Positions 25,738 to 33,833 of a stretch of 64,000 nt of DNA are shown piece after piece. The position numbers were made by a program, and so were the translations under genes. Numbering within the stretch: position 1 is the first letter of the stretch; each line of letters opens with the position of its first letter. The notes under the pieces were generated by a model. That model searched no databases and had not been told where the DNA came from. It saw only the letters and a list, made by a program, of their open reading frames with translations. The DNA comes from Buttiauxella sp965119215 (GTDB taxonomy: Bacteria; Pseudomonadota; Gammaproteobacteria; Enterobacterales; Enterobacteriaceae): contig CBCPKK010000005.1 of the NCBI GenBank assembly GCA_965119215.1, positions 1 through 64,000 of the forward strand, in the 5' to 3' direction.

Positions 25738-26853
25738 ATGTCGCTTGATGAAAAATTTATGGCTCGCGCAATGCAACTGGCAAAGCGTGGCCGCTTCACT
25801 ACCATGCCAAACCCGAATGTCGGCTGCGTGATTGCTAAAGATGGTGAAATCGTCGGTGAAGGTTTTCACTTTCGCGCAGGTGAACCGCATGCGGAAGTTC
25901 ATGCTTTGCGTATGGCCGGGGAAAAAGCGCGTGGTGCAACGGCATATGTCACGCTGGAGCCTTGTAGTCATCATGGGCGTACGCCGCCCTGCTGCGATGC
26001 CTTAATTGCCGCGGGTGTTTCGCGTGTTGTTGCCGCGATGCAAGACCCGAATCCGCAAGTTGCAGGGCGTGGTTTGTACCGCCTGAAACAGGCTGGCATT
26101 GATGTGAGCCACGGTTTGATGATGAACGAAGCCGAGGTGATTAACCGCGGTTTCCTGAAACGCATGCGTACCGGTTTCCCGTATATCCAACTCAAGCTTG
26201 GGGCGTCGCTGGATGGGCGTACCGCAATGGCGAGCGGTGAAAGCCAGTGGATTACTTCACCTGAATCACGGCGTGATGTGCAGCGTCTACGTGCGCAAAG
26301 TGCAGCGATCCTAAGCAGCAGCGCGACAGTTCTGGCAGATAATCCTTCATTAACTGTTCGCTGGAATGAATTAGACAGCGCGACTCAGGCGGTTTACGCC
26401 GAAGAAAACTTACGCCAGCCCACGCGCATTATTCTCGACCGTGAAAATCGTGTGGCGCCGCAGCATAAAATCGCCACGCAACCAGGGGAAACCTGGCTTG
26501 TACGCTGTAAGGCCGACGAGCAAGCGTGGCCGGATGGCGTTGAGCAATTTATCGTGCCAGAGCATAACGGCCATCTTGATCTGGTCGTGATGATGATGTT
26601 GCTGGGCAAACGTCAGATAAACTCCATTTGGGTGGAAGCGGGCGCAACGCTAGGCGGCGCATTGCTGCAAGCTGGGTTGGTCGATGAACTGATTGTTTAC
26701 ATTGCACCGAAATTATTGGGCAATGATGCGCGGGGTCTTTGTCACCTGCCAGGGCTTGAAAAATTAGCTGATGCGCCCGAATTTAGCTTTAGCGAAGTCC
26801 GTCAAGTCGGCCCGGATTTGTGCCTGCATTTGACGCAGCGATACGCCCGTTAG
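25738..26853 (+). CDS. ribD: Riboflavin biosynthesis deaminase/reductase RibD
   Basis: RibD is a bifunctional enzyme: deamination and then reduction of the pyrimidine intermediate of riboflavin synthesis. The N-terminal deaminase domain (about 1-145) has zinc ligands His51, Cys76 and Cys85 and catalytic Glu53 (HAEVHAL, PCSHHGRTPPC). The C-terminal reductase domain (about 147-371) has KLGASLDGRTA and the NADPH-binding region. At 371 residues it is about four longer than E. coli RibD. It lies in the nrdR-ribD-ribE-nusB-thiL-pgpA series. Confidence 0.97.
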   Translation: MSLDEKFMARAMQLAKRGRFTTMPNPNVGCVIAKDGEIVGEGFHFRAGEPHAEVHALRMAGEKARGATAYVTLEPCSHHGRTPPCCDALIAAGVSRVVAAMQDPNPQVAGRGLYRLKQAGIDVSHGLMMNEAEVINRGFLKRMRTGFPYIQLKLGASLDGRTAMASGESQWITSPESRRDVQRLRAQSAAILSSSATVLADNPSLTVRWNELDSATQAVYAEENLRQPTRIILDRENRVAPQHKIATQPGETWLVRCKADEQAWPDGVEQFIVPEHNGHLDLVVMMMLLGKRQINSIWVEAGATLGGALLQAGLVDELIVYIAPKLLGNDARGLCHLPGLEKLADAPEFSFSEVRQVGPDLCLHLTQRYAR

Positions 26854-26932
26854 TAAAACGTAAGCAGCCGCTAAAAGATTATGATAAAATCCGCCCCCCT
26901 GCGGGGCTAAACAGAACCCGTAAAGGAAGATT

Positions 26933-27403
26933 ATGAACATTATTGAAGCAGCCGTTGCTACTCCAGACGCTCGCGTCGCCATCACCATCGCGCGTTTTAA
27001 CAATTTCATCAATGACAGCCTGCTCAGCGGCGCGATTGACGCCCTGAAACGTATCGGCCAGGTTAAAGATGAAAACATCACTGTGGTCTGGGTTCCGGGT
27101 GCTTATGAGCTGCCACTAGCGGCAGACGCACTGGCGAAAACCGGTAAGTATGACGCAGTGATTGCGCTGGGTACGGTTATCCGTGGCGGCACAGCTCACT
27201 TTGAATATGTTGCTGGCGGTGCCAGCAACGGCCTGGCACAAGTTGCTCAGGAAAGTGGTATTCCAGTCGCCTTTGGCGTGCTGACCACTGAAAGTATTGA
27301 ACAAGCCATCGAACGCGCTGGCACAAAAGCCGGTAACAAAGGTGCAGAAGCTGCACTGACCGCGCTTGAAATGATTAATGTATTGAAAGCCATCAAGGCC
27401 TGA
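26933..27403 (+). CDS. ribE: Lumazine synthase RibE (RibH)
   Basis: It condenses the ribityl-pyrimidine with dihydroxybutanone phosphate to form lumazine, the riboflavin precursor, and assembles into 60-mer capsids in E. coli. The 156 residues equal E. coli. Conserved substrate-binding elements include ARFN near 20, VPGAYELP, the IALGTVIRGGTAHFEYV loop with catalytic His, and GVLTTESIEQA. The 79-bp gap after ribD contains a TATGATAAAAT tract that may be an internal promoter. nusB follows 20 bp later. Confidence 0.97.
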   Translation: MNIIEAAVATPDARVAITIARFNNFINDSLLSGAIDALKRIGQVKDENITVVWVPGAYELPLAADALAKTGKYDAVIALGTVIRGGTAHFEYVAGGASNGLAQVAQESGIPVAFGVLTTESIEQAIERAGTKAGNKGAEAALTALEMINVLKAIKA

Positions 27404-27423
27404 TTTTTTGTAAGGGGAAATCT

Positions 27424-27843
27424 GTGAAACCTGCTGCTCGTCGCCGTGCCCGTGAGTGTGCCGTTCAGGCGCTTTACTCCTGGCAGTTATCTCGAAATGA
27501 CATCGCTGATGTCGAATACCAGTTCCTGGCGGAACAGGACGTCAAAGACGTTGACGTTAACTACTTCCGCGAGCTGTTGATCGGGGTGGCTACTAACAGC
27601 GCGTATCTGGATGGGCTGATGAAGCCTTACCTGTCTCGCCAGCTCGAAGAGTTGGGTCAGGTAGAAAAAGCGGTTCTGCGTATTGCACTGTTTGAACTGG
27701 CTAAACGTGATGACGTGCCATACAAAGTGGCAATTAACGAAGCTATCGATCTTGCGAAAACCTTCGGTGCCGAAGACAGCCACAAGTTCGTCAATGGTGT
27801 ACTTGATAAAGCTGCTCCGCAAATTCGTCCCCGCAAAAAGTAA
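27424..27843 (+). CDS. nusB: Transcription antitermination factor NusB
   Basis: NusB binds boxA RNA with NusE (S10) during rRNA antitermination. The 139-residue all-helical protein matches E. coli. It opens with PAARRRARECAVQALYSWQ, whose Arg-rich stretch binds RNA, and begins with GTG after AAGGGGAAA. A terminator and a palindromic repeat separate it from thiL. Confidence 0.97.
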   Translation: MKPAARRRARECAVQALYSWQLSRNDIADVEYQFLAEQDVKDVDVNYFRELLIGVATNSAYLDGLMKPYLSRQLEELGQVEKAVLRIALFELAKRDDVPYKVAINEAIDLAKTFGAEDSHKFVNGVLDKAAPQIRPRKK

Positions 27844-27848
27844 TCTTC

Positions 27849-27872
27849 TGGCCGGTTAATCCCGGCCTTTTC
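27849..27872 (+). terminator. Terminator of the ribDE-nusB transcript
   Basis: GGCCGG (27850-27855) pairs with CCGGCC (27862-27867), followed by TTTTCTTT. Confidence 0.75.
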
Positions 27873-27879
27873 TTTATTT

Positions 27880-28006
27880 TATACCCTTTAGCATTCGAGT
27901 TGCAGGTAGGCGGCAAGGGAGCTTATCCCGATGAGCTTACTAAGGTAAGTGATTCGGGTAAGTGAGTGCAGCCAACACCCCTGCAACTTGAAGGATGACG
28001 GGTATA
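27880..28006. repeat. 127-bp palindromic intergenic repeat (MITE-like)
   Basis: The ends are inverted: TATACCC...GTTGCAGG at the left matches the reverse of the right end CCTGCAAC...GGGTATA over about 27 bp with a few mismatches. The middle (GGCGGCAAGGGAGC... and CTTACTAAGGTAAG) can fold further. It holds no gene. A degenerate copy lies at 51238-51301. This type of non-coding repeat is widespread in enterobacteria; it fills the nusB-thiL gap. Confidence 0.82.
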
Positions 28007-28022
28007 TTCAGAGGCATAACGC

Positions 28023-29000
28023 ATGGCATGCGGTGAGTTTTCCTTAATTGCCCGTTATTTTGATCGCGTAAGAAGTTCCCGTCGCGATGTGGAAACCGGA
28101 ATCGGCGATGATTGTGCATTGCTGACGGTCGCCGAGAAGCAGCTACTAGCGATAAGTACCGATACGCTTGTTTCGGGCATCCACTTCCTGCCGGATATCG
28201 ATCCTCGCGATCTGGGCTACAAAGCGCTGGCGGTGAATTTAAGTGATTTGGCCGCCATGGGCGCCGATCCGACCTGGCTGACGCTAGCCATTACCCTTCC
28301 TGAAGTCGATGAAAGCTGGCTTGAAGCTTTCAGCGATAGTCTGTTCGAACAACTCGACTACTACGATATGCAGCTGATTGGCGGCGACACTACGCGTGGC
28401 CCGCTTTCCATGACGCTCGGCATTCATGGTCTGGTGCCTGTTGGCCGTGCGCTCAAGCGCAGCGGTGCGCGTCCTGGTGACTGGATTTATGTGACGGGCA
28501 CACCTGGCGATAGCGCCGCTGGCCTGGCTATCTTGCAGGATCGTTTAACCGTTGAAGATCCCACGCAAGCTGCATATCTGAAAAAACGCCATTTGCGACC
28601 AACGCCGCGGATCTTGCACGGCCAGGCCCTGCGCGATTTGGCGAGCAGTGCAATTGATCTTTCTGACGGGCTAATTTCCGATTTGGGTCATATTCTTAAA
28701 GCAAGCGAGTGCGGGGCGCGTGTTGATCTTGACGCTCTGCCATATTCCGAAGCCGTGAAAGCTAACGTTGACGCTGAACATGCGTTGCAATGGGCTCTTT
28801 CCGGTGGTGAAGACTACGAACTGTGCTTTACCGTGCCTGAGCTAAACCGTGGTGCGCTGGATGTTGCCATCGGCAATCTTGGCATTCCGTTTACCTGCAT
28901 CGGTCAGATAGGGCCTGAGTCTGAAGGGCTACAGCTCCTGCAGAACGGCAAACCGGTAACGCTGAATTTAAAAGGATACGACCACTTTGCTCCGCTCTAA
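28023..29000 (+). CDS. thiL: Thiamine-monophosphate kinase ThiL
   Basis: ThiL phosphorylates thiamine monophosphate to the active thiamine diphosphate. The 325 residues equal E. coli ThiL. The N-terminal Asp cluster GIGDDCALL binds Mg-ATP, with DLAAMGADP and LIGGDTTRGPLS following. The second domain carries the glycine-rich VTGTPGDSAAGLAIL and DLSDGLISDLGHI. The stop codon lies 14 bp inside pgpA. Confidence 0.97.
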   Translation: MACGEFSLIARYFDRVRSSRRDVETGIGDDCALLTVAEKQLLAISTDTLVSGIHFLPDIDPRDLGYKALAVNLSDLAAMGADPTWLTLAITLPEVDESWLEAFSDSLFEQLDYYDMQLIGGDTTRGPLSMTLGIHGLVPVGRALKRSGARPGDWIYVTGTPGDSAAGLAILQDRLTVEDPTQAAYLKKRHLRPTPRILHGQALRDLASSAIDLSDGLISDLGHILKASECGARVDLDALPYSEAVKANVDAEHALQWALSGGEDYELCFTVPELNRGALDVAIGNLGIPFTCIGQIGPESEGLQLLQNGKPVTLNLKGYDHFAPL

Positions 29001-29493
29001 AGATGTGGCTAAAAGCCGTCTGAAGCTCAGCAATCCCTGGCATTTACTCGCTACGGGTTTTGGTAGTGGATTAAGCCCGATTATGCCGGGAACAATGGGG
29101 TCGCTTGCCGCAATCCCATTCTGGTATGGCATGACATTTTTGCCGTGGCAGCTTTATTCGCTGGTGATCATGGTCGGTATTTGTATCGGGGTTTATCTCT
29201 GCCACCAGACCGCGCGTGACATGGGCGTTCATGACCACGGCAGTATCGTGTGGGATGAGTTCATTGGCATGTGGATCACCCTGATGGCGCTGCCAACCAA
29301 CGACTGGCGTTGGGTTGCCGCAGGTTTTGTGATTTTCCGTATTCTCGATATCTGGAAGCCGTGGCCGATTCGCTGGTTTGATCGCAACGTTCACGGTGGC
29401 ATGGGAATAATGGTGGACGACATCATCGCAGGCGTTATTTCTGCGGGGATTATTTATCTGATTGGTCACCACTGGCCGATTGGTATTTTTTGA
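28987..29493 (+). CDS. pgpA: Phosphatidylglycerophosphatase A
   Basis: PgpA dephosphorylates phosphatidylglycerophosphate to phosphatidylglycerol in the inner membrane. The 168 residues show GLSPIMPGTMGSLAAIP, four hydrophobic segments and the acidic motif SIVWDEFIGMW. The start is noteworthy. The position of the E. coli ATG (in GGATATGACC) reads ACG here (28978-28980), a change silent for ThiL, so no ATG is available. The TTG at 28987 has AAGGA (28972-28976) 10 nt upstream and is the best start, making the protein about four residues shorter than in E. coli. It overlaps thiL by 14 bp. Confidence 0.93.
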   Translation: MLRSKDVAKSRLKLSNPWHLLATGFGSGLSPIMPGTMGSLAAIPFWYGMTFLPWQLYSLVIMVGICIGVYLCHQTARDMGVHDHGSIVWDEFIGMWITLMALPTNDWRWVAAGFVIFRILDIWKPWPIRWFDRNVHGGMGIMVDDIIAGVISAGIIYLIGHHWPIGIF

Positions 29494-29502
29494 TTTAATA
29501 CG

Positions 29503-29527
29503 ATCCTCTCCCTGAAAGGGAGAGGAT
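29503..29527. terminator. Hairpin between convergent pgpA and yajO
   Basis: A perfect 11-bp stem, ATCCTCTCCCT (29503-29513)/AGGGAGAGGAT (29517-29527), closes a GAA loop. There is no T tract, so it may be a small palindromic repeat that blocks read-through rather than a classical terminator. Confidence 0.6.
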
Positions 29528-29535
29528 GAAGTCAG

Positions 29536-30510
29536 TTACTTAAATCCGACCTTTTCATGCGGCTGGTAGACCGTCTCCAGCTCGGCAATATCTTCCGGTT
29601 TTAGCGTTAAATCTACCGCGCCCAGTAAATCATCCAGTTGATGCTCACGAGACACGCCAATAATCGGTGCGGCAATGCCCGGTTTACTCAGCAGCCATGC
29701 CAGCGCGACCTGCGCGCGGCTCACACCTTTGTCATCTGCCACATTCGCCAGCCGCTCGGCAATCAGCGCATCGTTGTCTTTGCTTGCGTCATATAGATTT
29801 TTACCTACCTCATCGGAAACTGAACGCGCAGTGGTATCGCCCCACGGACGGGTCAGTTTGCCACGAGCCAGCGGGCTCCACGGGATAACCGCAACCCCTT
29901 GCTCGTAGCACAATGGCAGCATGTCTAGCTCTTCTTCGCGATAAAGTAAGTTGTAATGATCCTGCATGGTGGCGAATCGTGCCCAACCGTGTTGATCCTG
30001 CAATGCCAGGGCCTGGGCGAACTGTGCGCTGTGCATTGATGAGGCACCGATGTAGCGCGCTTTACCCGCTTTCACCACGTCATTCAGCGCTTCAAGCGTT
30101 TCTTCAATCGGTGTGTTGTAGTCCCAACGATGGATTTGTAGCAGATCGACGTAATCTGTTCCCAGGCGGCGCAGGCTGTCATCTATCGAACGCATAATCT
30201 GTGCTCGTGAAAGACCTTCGGGCAAATCACCTACCTGAAAGTAAACCTTGGTGGCCAGGACTGCATCTTCACGGCGTATAAAGTCTTTGAGGGCGCGCCC
30301 GACAATCTCTTCGCTGCTACCGTCGGAATAGCTGTTGGCGGTATCAAAGAAATTAATGCCGTTATCGATGGCGTGTTTGATGATGAGGCGGCTGCTCTCT
30401 TCGGGAAGGGTCCAGGCGTGATTGCCACGGTCTGGCTCACCAAAGGTCATGCAACCCAGGCAAAGACGGGAAACCTTGAGGTCTGTTTTTCCTAACGTGT
30501 TGTATTGCAT
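29536..30510 (-). CDS. yajO: Aldo/keto reductase YajO
   Basis: This cytosolic NADPH-type aldo/keto reductase has been linked in E. coli to formation of 1-deoxyxylulose 5-phosphate from ribulose 5-phosphate. The 324 residues match E. coli. The AKR tetrad is visible: Asp and Tyr in FFDTANSYSDG, Lys in VLATKV and His in LQIHRWD. The cofactor-phosphate loop near the C terminus is also present. It lies 55 bp downstream of dxs on the same strand, so the two DXP-related genes may share a transcript. Confidence 0.95.
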   Translation of the reverse strand: MQYNTLGKTDLKVSRLCLGCMTFGEPDRGNHAWTLPEESSRLIIKHAIDNGINFFDTANSYSDGSSEEIVGRALKDFIRREDAVLATKVYFQVGDLPEGLSRAQIMRSIDDSLRRLGTDYVDLLQIHRWDYNTPIEETLEALNDVVKAGKARYIGASSMHSAQFAQALALQDQHGWARFATMQDHYNLLYREEELDMLPLCYEQGVAVIPWSPLARGKLTRPWGDTTARSVSDEVGKNLYDASKDNDALIAERLANVADDKGVSRAQVALAWLLSKPGIAAPIIGVSREHQLDDLLGAVDLTLKPEDIAELETVYQPHEKVGFK

Positions 30511-30565
30511 GGTTCCACTCCTGCTAACTAAGATTCTTTAAGCATAGCAGGAGTGGAGAAGGGAA

Positions 30566-32428
30566 TTACTTGAGCCAGTCGCGGATCTTCGTTTCCATAC
30601 CTTGTGCATCAAGGCCGATAGAGGCGCGAGCTTCTTCCTGCGTACCTTGCGGAATAAAGTAATCAGGCAAGCCGATATTCAGCACTGGTACCACTTTCCG
30701 GTTAGCCATCAGCACTTCATTTACGCCACTGCCCGCACCGCCGATGACTGCATTTTCTTCGATGGTGACCAGCGATTCGTGGCTGGCAGCCAGTTCCAGA
30801 ATCAGCGCTTCATCAAGCGGCTTCACAAAACGCATATCAACCAGAGTGGCGTTCAAAGACTCTGCTGCGGCTTGCGCTTCCGGCAGTAATGTACCGAAGT
30901 TCAGCAGTGCGACTTTTTCACCGGCACGTTTCTTCACGCCTTTACCGATTGGCAGCGATTCCAGCGGCTGTAATTCAGCGCCAGTACCTGTGCCACGCGG
31001 ATAACGCACGGCAGAAGGGCCTGCGTTGTAGTGATAACCGGTGTGCAGCATCTGGCGGCATTCGTTCTCATCACTGGGTGTCATGATGACCATTTCAGGA
31101 ATGCAGCGCAGGAAGGAGATGTCGAACGCGCCCTGGTGGGTTTGCCCGTCAGCCCCCACAATGCCCGCACGGTCAATGGCAAATAACACGGGCAGCTTTT
31201 GGATGGCTACATCGTGAATCACCTGGTCGTACGCACGTTGCAGGAAGGTTGAATAAATCGCGACAACGGGTTTGTAACCCCCAATCGCCAGGCCTGCTGC
31301 AAATGTCACGGCATGCTGTTCAGCAATAGCCACATCAAAATACTGCTTAGGATACTGGCGTGAAAACTCCACCATGCCTGAGCCTTCACGCATTGCAGGC
31401 GTAACCGCCATTAATTTGTCGTCTTTTGCTGCGGTTTCGCATAACCAGTTACCGAAAATTTTCGAATAGCTTGGCAGGCCACCGGCCGCTTTTGGCAGCG
31501 TGCCGCTTTGCGGGTCAAACTTAGGCACCGCGTGGAAGCTAATCGGGTCTTTTTCAGCTGGGGCATAACCACGGCCTTTTTTGGTCATGATGTGCAGGAA
31601 CTGCGGGCCGTTCAGGTCACGCATATTCTTGAGCGTGCTCACCAGGCCGATAACATCATGCCCATCAATAGGGCCAATGTAGTTGAAGCCTAACTCTTCA
31701 AATAACGTGCCCGGTACAACCATGCCTTTCAGGTGTTCTTCGGTACGCTTCAGCAGTTCTTTAATTGGCGGCACACCGGAGAAAACTTTCTTCCCGCCTT
31801 CACGCAGCGAGGAATAGAGTTTGCCGGAAAGCAGCTGTGCGAGGTGGTTGTTTAACGCCCCGACGTTCTCGGAAATCGACATTTCGTTGTCGTTGAGGAT
31901 CACGAGCATATTTGGGCGGATATCACCGGCGTGGTTCATGGCTTCAAATGCCATACCCGCCGTGATTGCGCCATCGCCAATCACACAGACTGTGCGTCTG
32001 TCTTTGCCTTCTTTTTCGGCGGCGACGGCAATACCAATTCCTGCGCTAATTGAGGTGGACGAGTGGCCCACGCTTAATACGTCGTATTCACTTTCTGCGC
32101 GCCACGGGAACGGGTGCAACCCACCTTTTTGGCGGATAGTGCCAATTTTGTCACGACGGCCAGTAATGATTTTATGTGGATAAGCCTGATGACCGACATC
32201 CCAGATGAGCTGGTCGAACGGGGTGTTATACACGTAGTGAAGCGCCACGGTCAGTTCTACCGTGCCAAGACCAGAGGCAAAGTGCCCGCTGGAGCGGCTT
32301 ACGCTATCGAGCAGGTAGCGACGTAACTCGTCACAAAGTTTCGGTAAGCTCTCTTTTGGCAACAGGCGTAGCTCAGGGGCTGATTCCACCAGTGCGAGGG
32401 TCGGGTATTTGGCAATATCAAAACTCAT
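30566..32428 (-). CDS. dxs: 1-Deoxy-D-xylulose-5-phosphate synthase Dxs
   Basis: Dxs is the thiamine-diphosphate enzyme that joins pyruvate and glyceraldehyde 3-phosphate, the entry step of the MEP isoprenoid pathway. The chosen ATG 32428 gives MSFDIAKYPTLALV and 620 residues, as in E. coli. Catalytic His49 (SSGHFASGLG), the cofactor motif GDGAITAGMAFEAMNHAG and Glu370 in AEQHAVTFAAGLA are all present. It follows ispA by 71 bp in the xseB-ispA-dxs operon. An in-frame start at 32458 adds ten unmatched residues. Confidence 0.97.
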   Translation of the reverse strand: MSFDIAKYPTLALVESAPELRLLPKESLPKLCDELRRYLLDSVSRSSGHFASGLGTVELTVALHYVYNTPFDQLIWDVGHQAYPHKIITGRRDKIGTIRQKGGLHPFPWRAESEYDVLSVGHSSTSISAGIGIAVAAEKEGKDRRTVCVIGDGAITAGMAFEAMNHAGDIRPNMLVILNDNEMSISENVGALNNHLAQLLSGKLYSSLREGGKKVFSGVPPIKELLKRTEEHLKGMVVPGTLFEELGFNYIGPIDGHDVIGLVSTLKNMRDLNGPQFLHIMTKKGRGYAPAEKDPISFHAVPKFDPQSGTLPKAAGGLPSYSKIFGNWLCETAAKDDKLMAVTPAMREGSGMVEFSRQYPKQYFDVAIAEQHAVTFAAGLAIGGYKPVVAIYSTFLQRAYDQVIHDVAIQKLPVLFAIDRAGIVGADGQTHQGAFDISFLRCIPEMVIMTPSDENECRQMLHTGYHYNAGPSAVRYPRGTGTGAELQPLESLPIGKGVKKRAGEKVALLNFGTLLPEAQAAAESLNATLVDMRFVKPLDEALILELAASHESLVTIEENAVIGGAGSGVNEVLMANRKVVPVLNIGLPDYFIPQGTQEEARASIGLDAQGMETKIRDWLK

Positions 32429-32499
32429 TAGAAACTCATCGTGGTGTTTACTCTTCATCCTTCAAGCCTCAGCCTGAATGCCAAAGGGTAAGTTAATAA

Positions 32500-33399
32500 T
32501 TATTTATCACGTTGGATTATATAGCTTGCTAACGCTTCCAGTGCGGTGGTGTCCAGCGACTGGCTAGCCAAGCCTTCCAGCGCCCGGAGAGAATCCTGAT
32601 AGAGATCCCACGCTTTGGTTTTGGCATTTTCTAGCCCCAACAGCGCCGGGTAGGTGCTTTTACCCAATTGCTGATCGGCACCCTGGCGTTTACCCAGTGT
32701 AGCGGTATCGCCAATAACGTCGAGAATATCGTCCTGAACCTGGAATGCCAGTCCGATGCTTTCAGCATAGCGGTCAAGCAATGGCAGGGCTGCACGGCCC
32801 ACATCACCTGCGCTCAACGCGCCCAGACGAACAGCGCAACGAATTAACGCCCCTGTTTTATGGCGATGAATGCGCTCAAGGCTTTGCAGATCAACATGCT
32901 TGCCTTCCGCTTCCAGATCCAACGCCTGGCCGCCACACATTCCGGCAACGCCACTGGCTGTCGCCAGTTCTTTCACCATCGCTAATCGGTCAGCAATGGC
33001 GACGCCAGCCATAGGGGCATCACTTAGTATAGAAAACGCCAACGTTTGTAGGGCGTCTCCGGCCAAAATGGCGCTGGCTTCACCGAATTTGATATGGCAA
33101 GTCGGTTGCCCGCGACGCAGATCGTCGTCGTCCATGGCGGGTAAATCATCATGAATCAAGGAATAAGCATGGATACATTCTACTGCCGCAGCAGGCGCAT
33201 CCAGCGTTTCTTGCGCTATACCGAACATTTCTCCGGTCGCGTAGACCAGGAATGGACGGAGTCTTTTACCACCAAATAGTGCGCCATAGTGCATGGCTTC
33301 AACCAGAGGAGTGTTCTGAAACGGCAGCGGCGCTAAAAAACGCAGCAGCGCATCGTTGGCCCGCTCGGCTCGGGCCTGCAACTGATGGTTAAAATCCAT
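32500..33399 (-). CDS. ispA: Farnesyl diphosphate synthase IspA
   Basis: IspA condenses isopentenyl diphosphate onto dimethylallyl and geranyl diphosphate to make farnesyl diphosphate. The 299 residues match E. coli. The first Asp-rich motif DDLPAMDDDDLRRG and the second DDILD bind Mg-diphosphate, with GGKRLRP and GGQALDLE nearby. Its ATG follows immediately after the xseB TAA with no gap, implying coupled translation. Confidence 0.97.
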   Translation of the reverse strand: MDFNHQLQARAERANDALLRFLAPLPFQNTPLVEAMHYGALFGGKRLRPFLVYATGEMFGIAQETLDAPAAAVECIHAYSLIHDDLPAMDDDDLRRGQPTCHIKFGEASAILAGDALQTLAFSILSDAPMAGVAIADRLAMVKELATASGVAGMCGGQALDLEAEGKHVDLQSLERIHRHKTGALIRCAVRLGALSAGDVGRAALPLLDRYAESIGLAFQVQDDILDVIGDTATLGKRQGADQQLGKSTYPALLGLENAKTKAWDLYQDSLRALEGLASQSLDTTALEALASYIIQRDK

Positions 33400-33642
33400 T
33401 TACTCGTTATCCGGGGTAAAAGGCTTGAGTGGGGCATCTTCGCTATCGTTTAGCAGGATTTGCACGCGTTGTTCCGCTTGTTGCAGTTTCACCTGACCTT
33501 GACGTGCCAGTTGCACACCACGTTCAAATTCATTTAACGCTTCTTCGAGCGCTAAATCCCCGCTTTCAAGACGAGTAACAATCTGCTCAAGCTCCACAAG
33601 CGCAGTTTCAAAGCTGGCCGGGACTTCGGTTTTTTTCGGCAT
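33400..33642 (-). CDS. xseB: Exodeoxyribonuclease VII small subunit
   Basis: XseB is the small helical subunit that binds the XseA tail to form exonuclease VII. The 80 residues equal E. coli XseB, with the family core SFETALVELEQIVTRLESGDLALEEALNEFERGV. It is the first gene of the xseB-ispA-dxs-(yajO) transcript and diverges from thiI across 191 bp. Confidence 0.97.
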   Translation of the reverse strand: MPKKTEVPASFETALVELEQIVTRLESGDLALEEALNEFERGVQLARQGQVKLQQAEQRVQILLNDSEDAPLKPFTPDNE

Positions 33643-33833
33643 AGTGAATGTCAGACTCTAATAATTTTTGCGACTCTGCCATGGTAGCGGAGTCATTTGT
33701 GTAACGCTATGGCAAGCTGTTAGTGATATACTTTTGCGCCTCGGATGCAGTGGCGCTATCGCCATTGCAGTTCTTTAAGTCTCCCAGCCCGCATGGTTTA
33801 TCGTGCCTGGCTCACCAACGAATCATAGCCGCC

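Noticed and set aside
32450..32495. Possible third copy of the TATACCC repeat between ispA and dxs
   Set aside because: Only CTTCATCCTTCAAG and AAAGGGTAA resemble the ends; too short and diverged to call.
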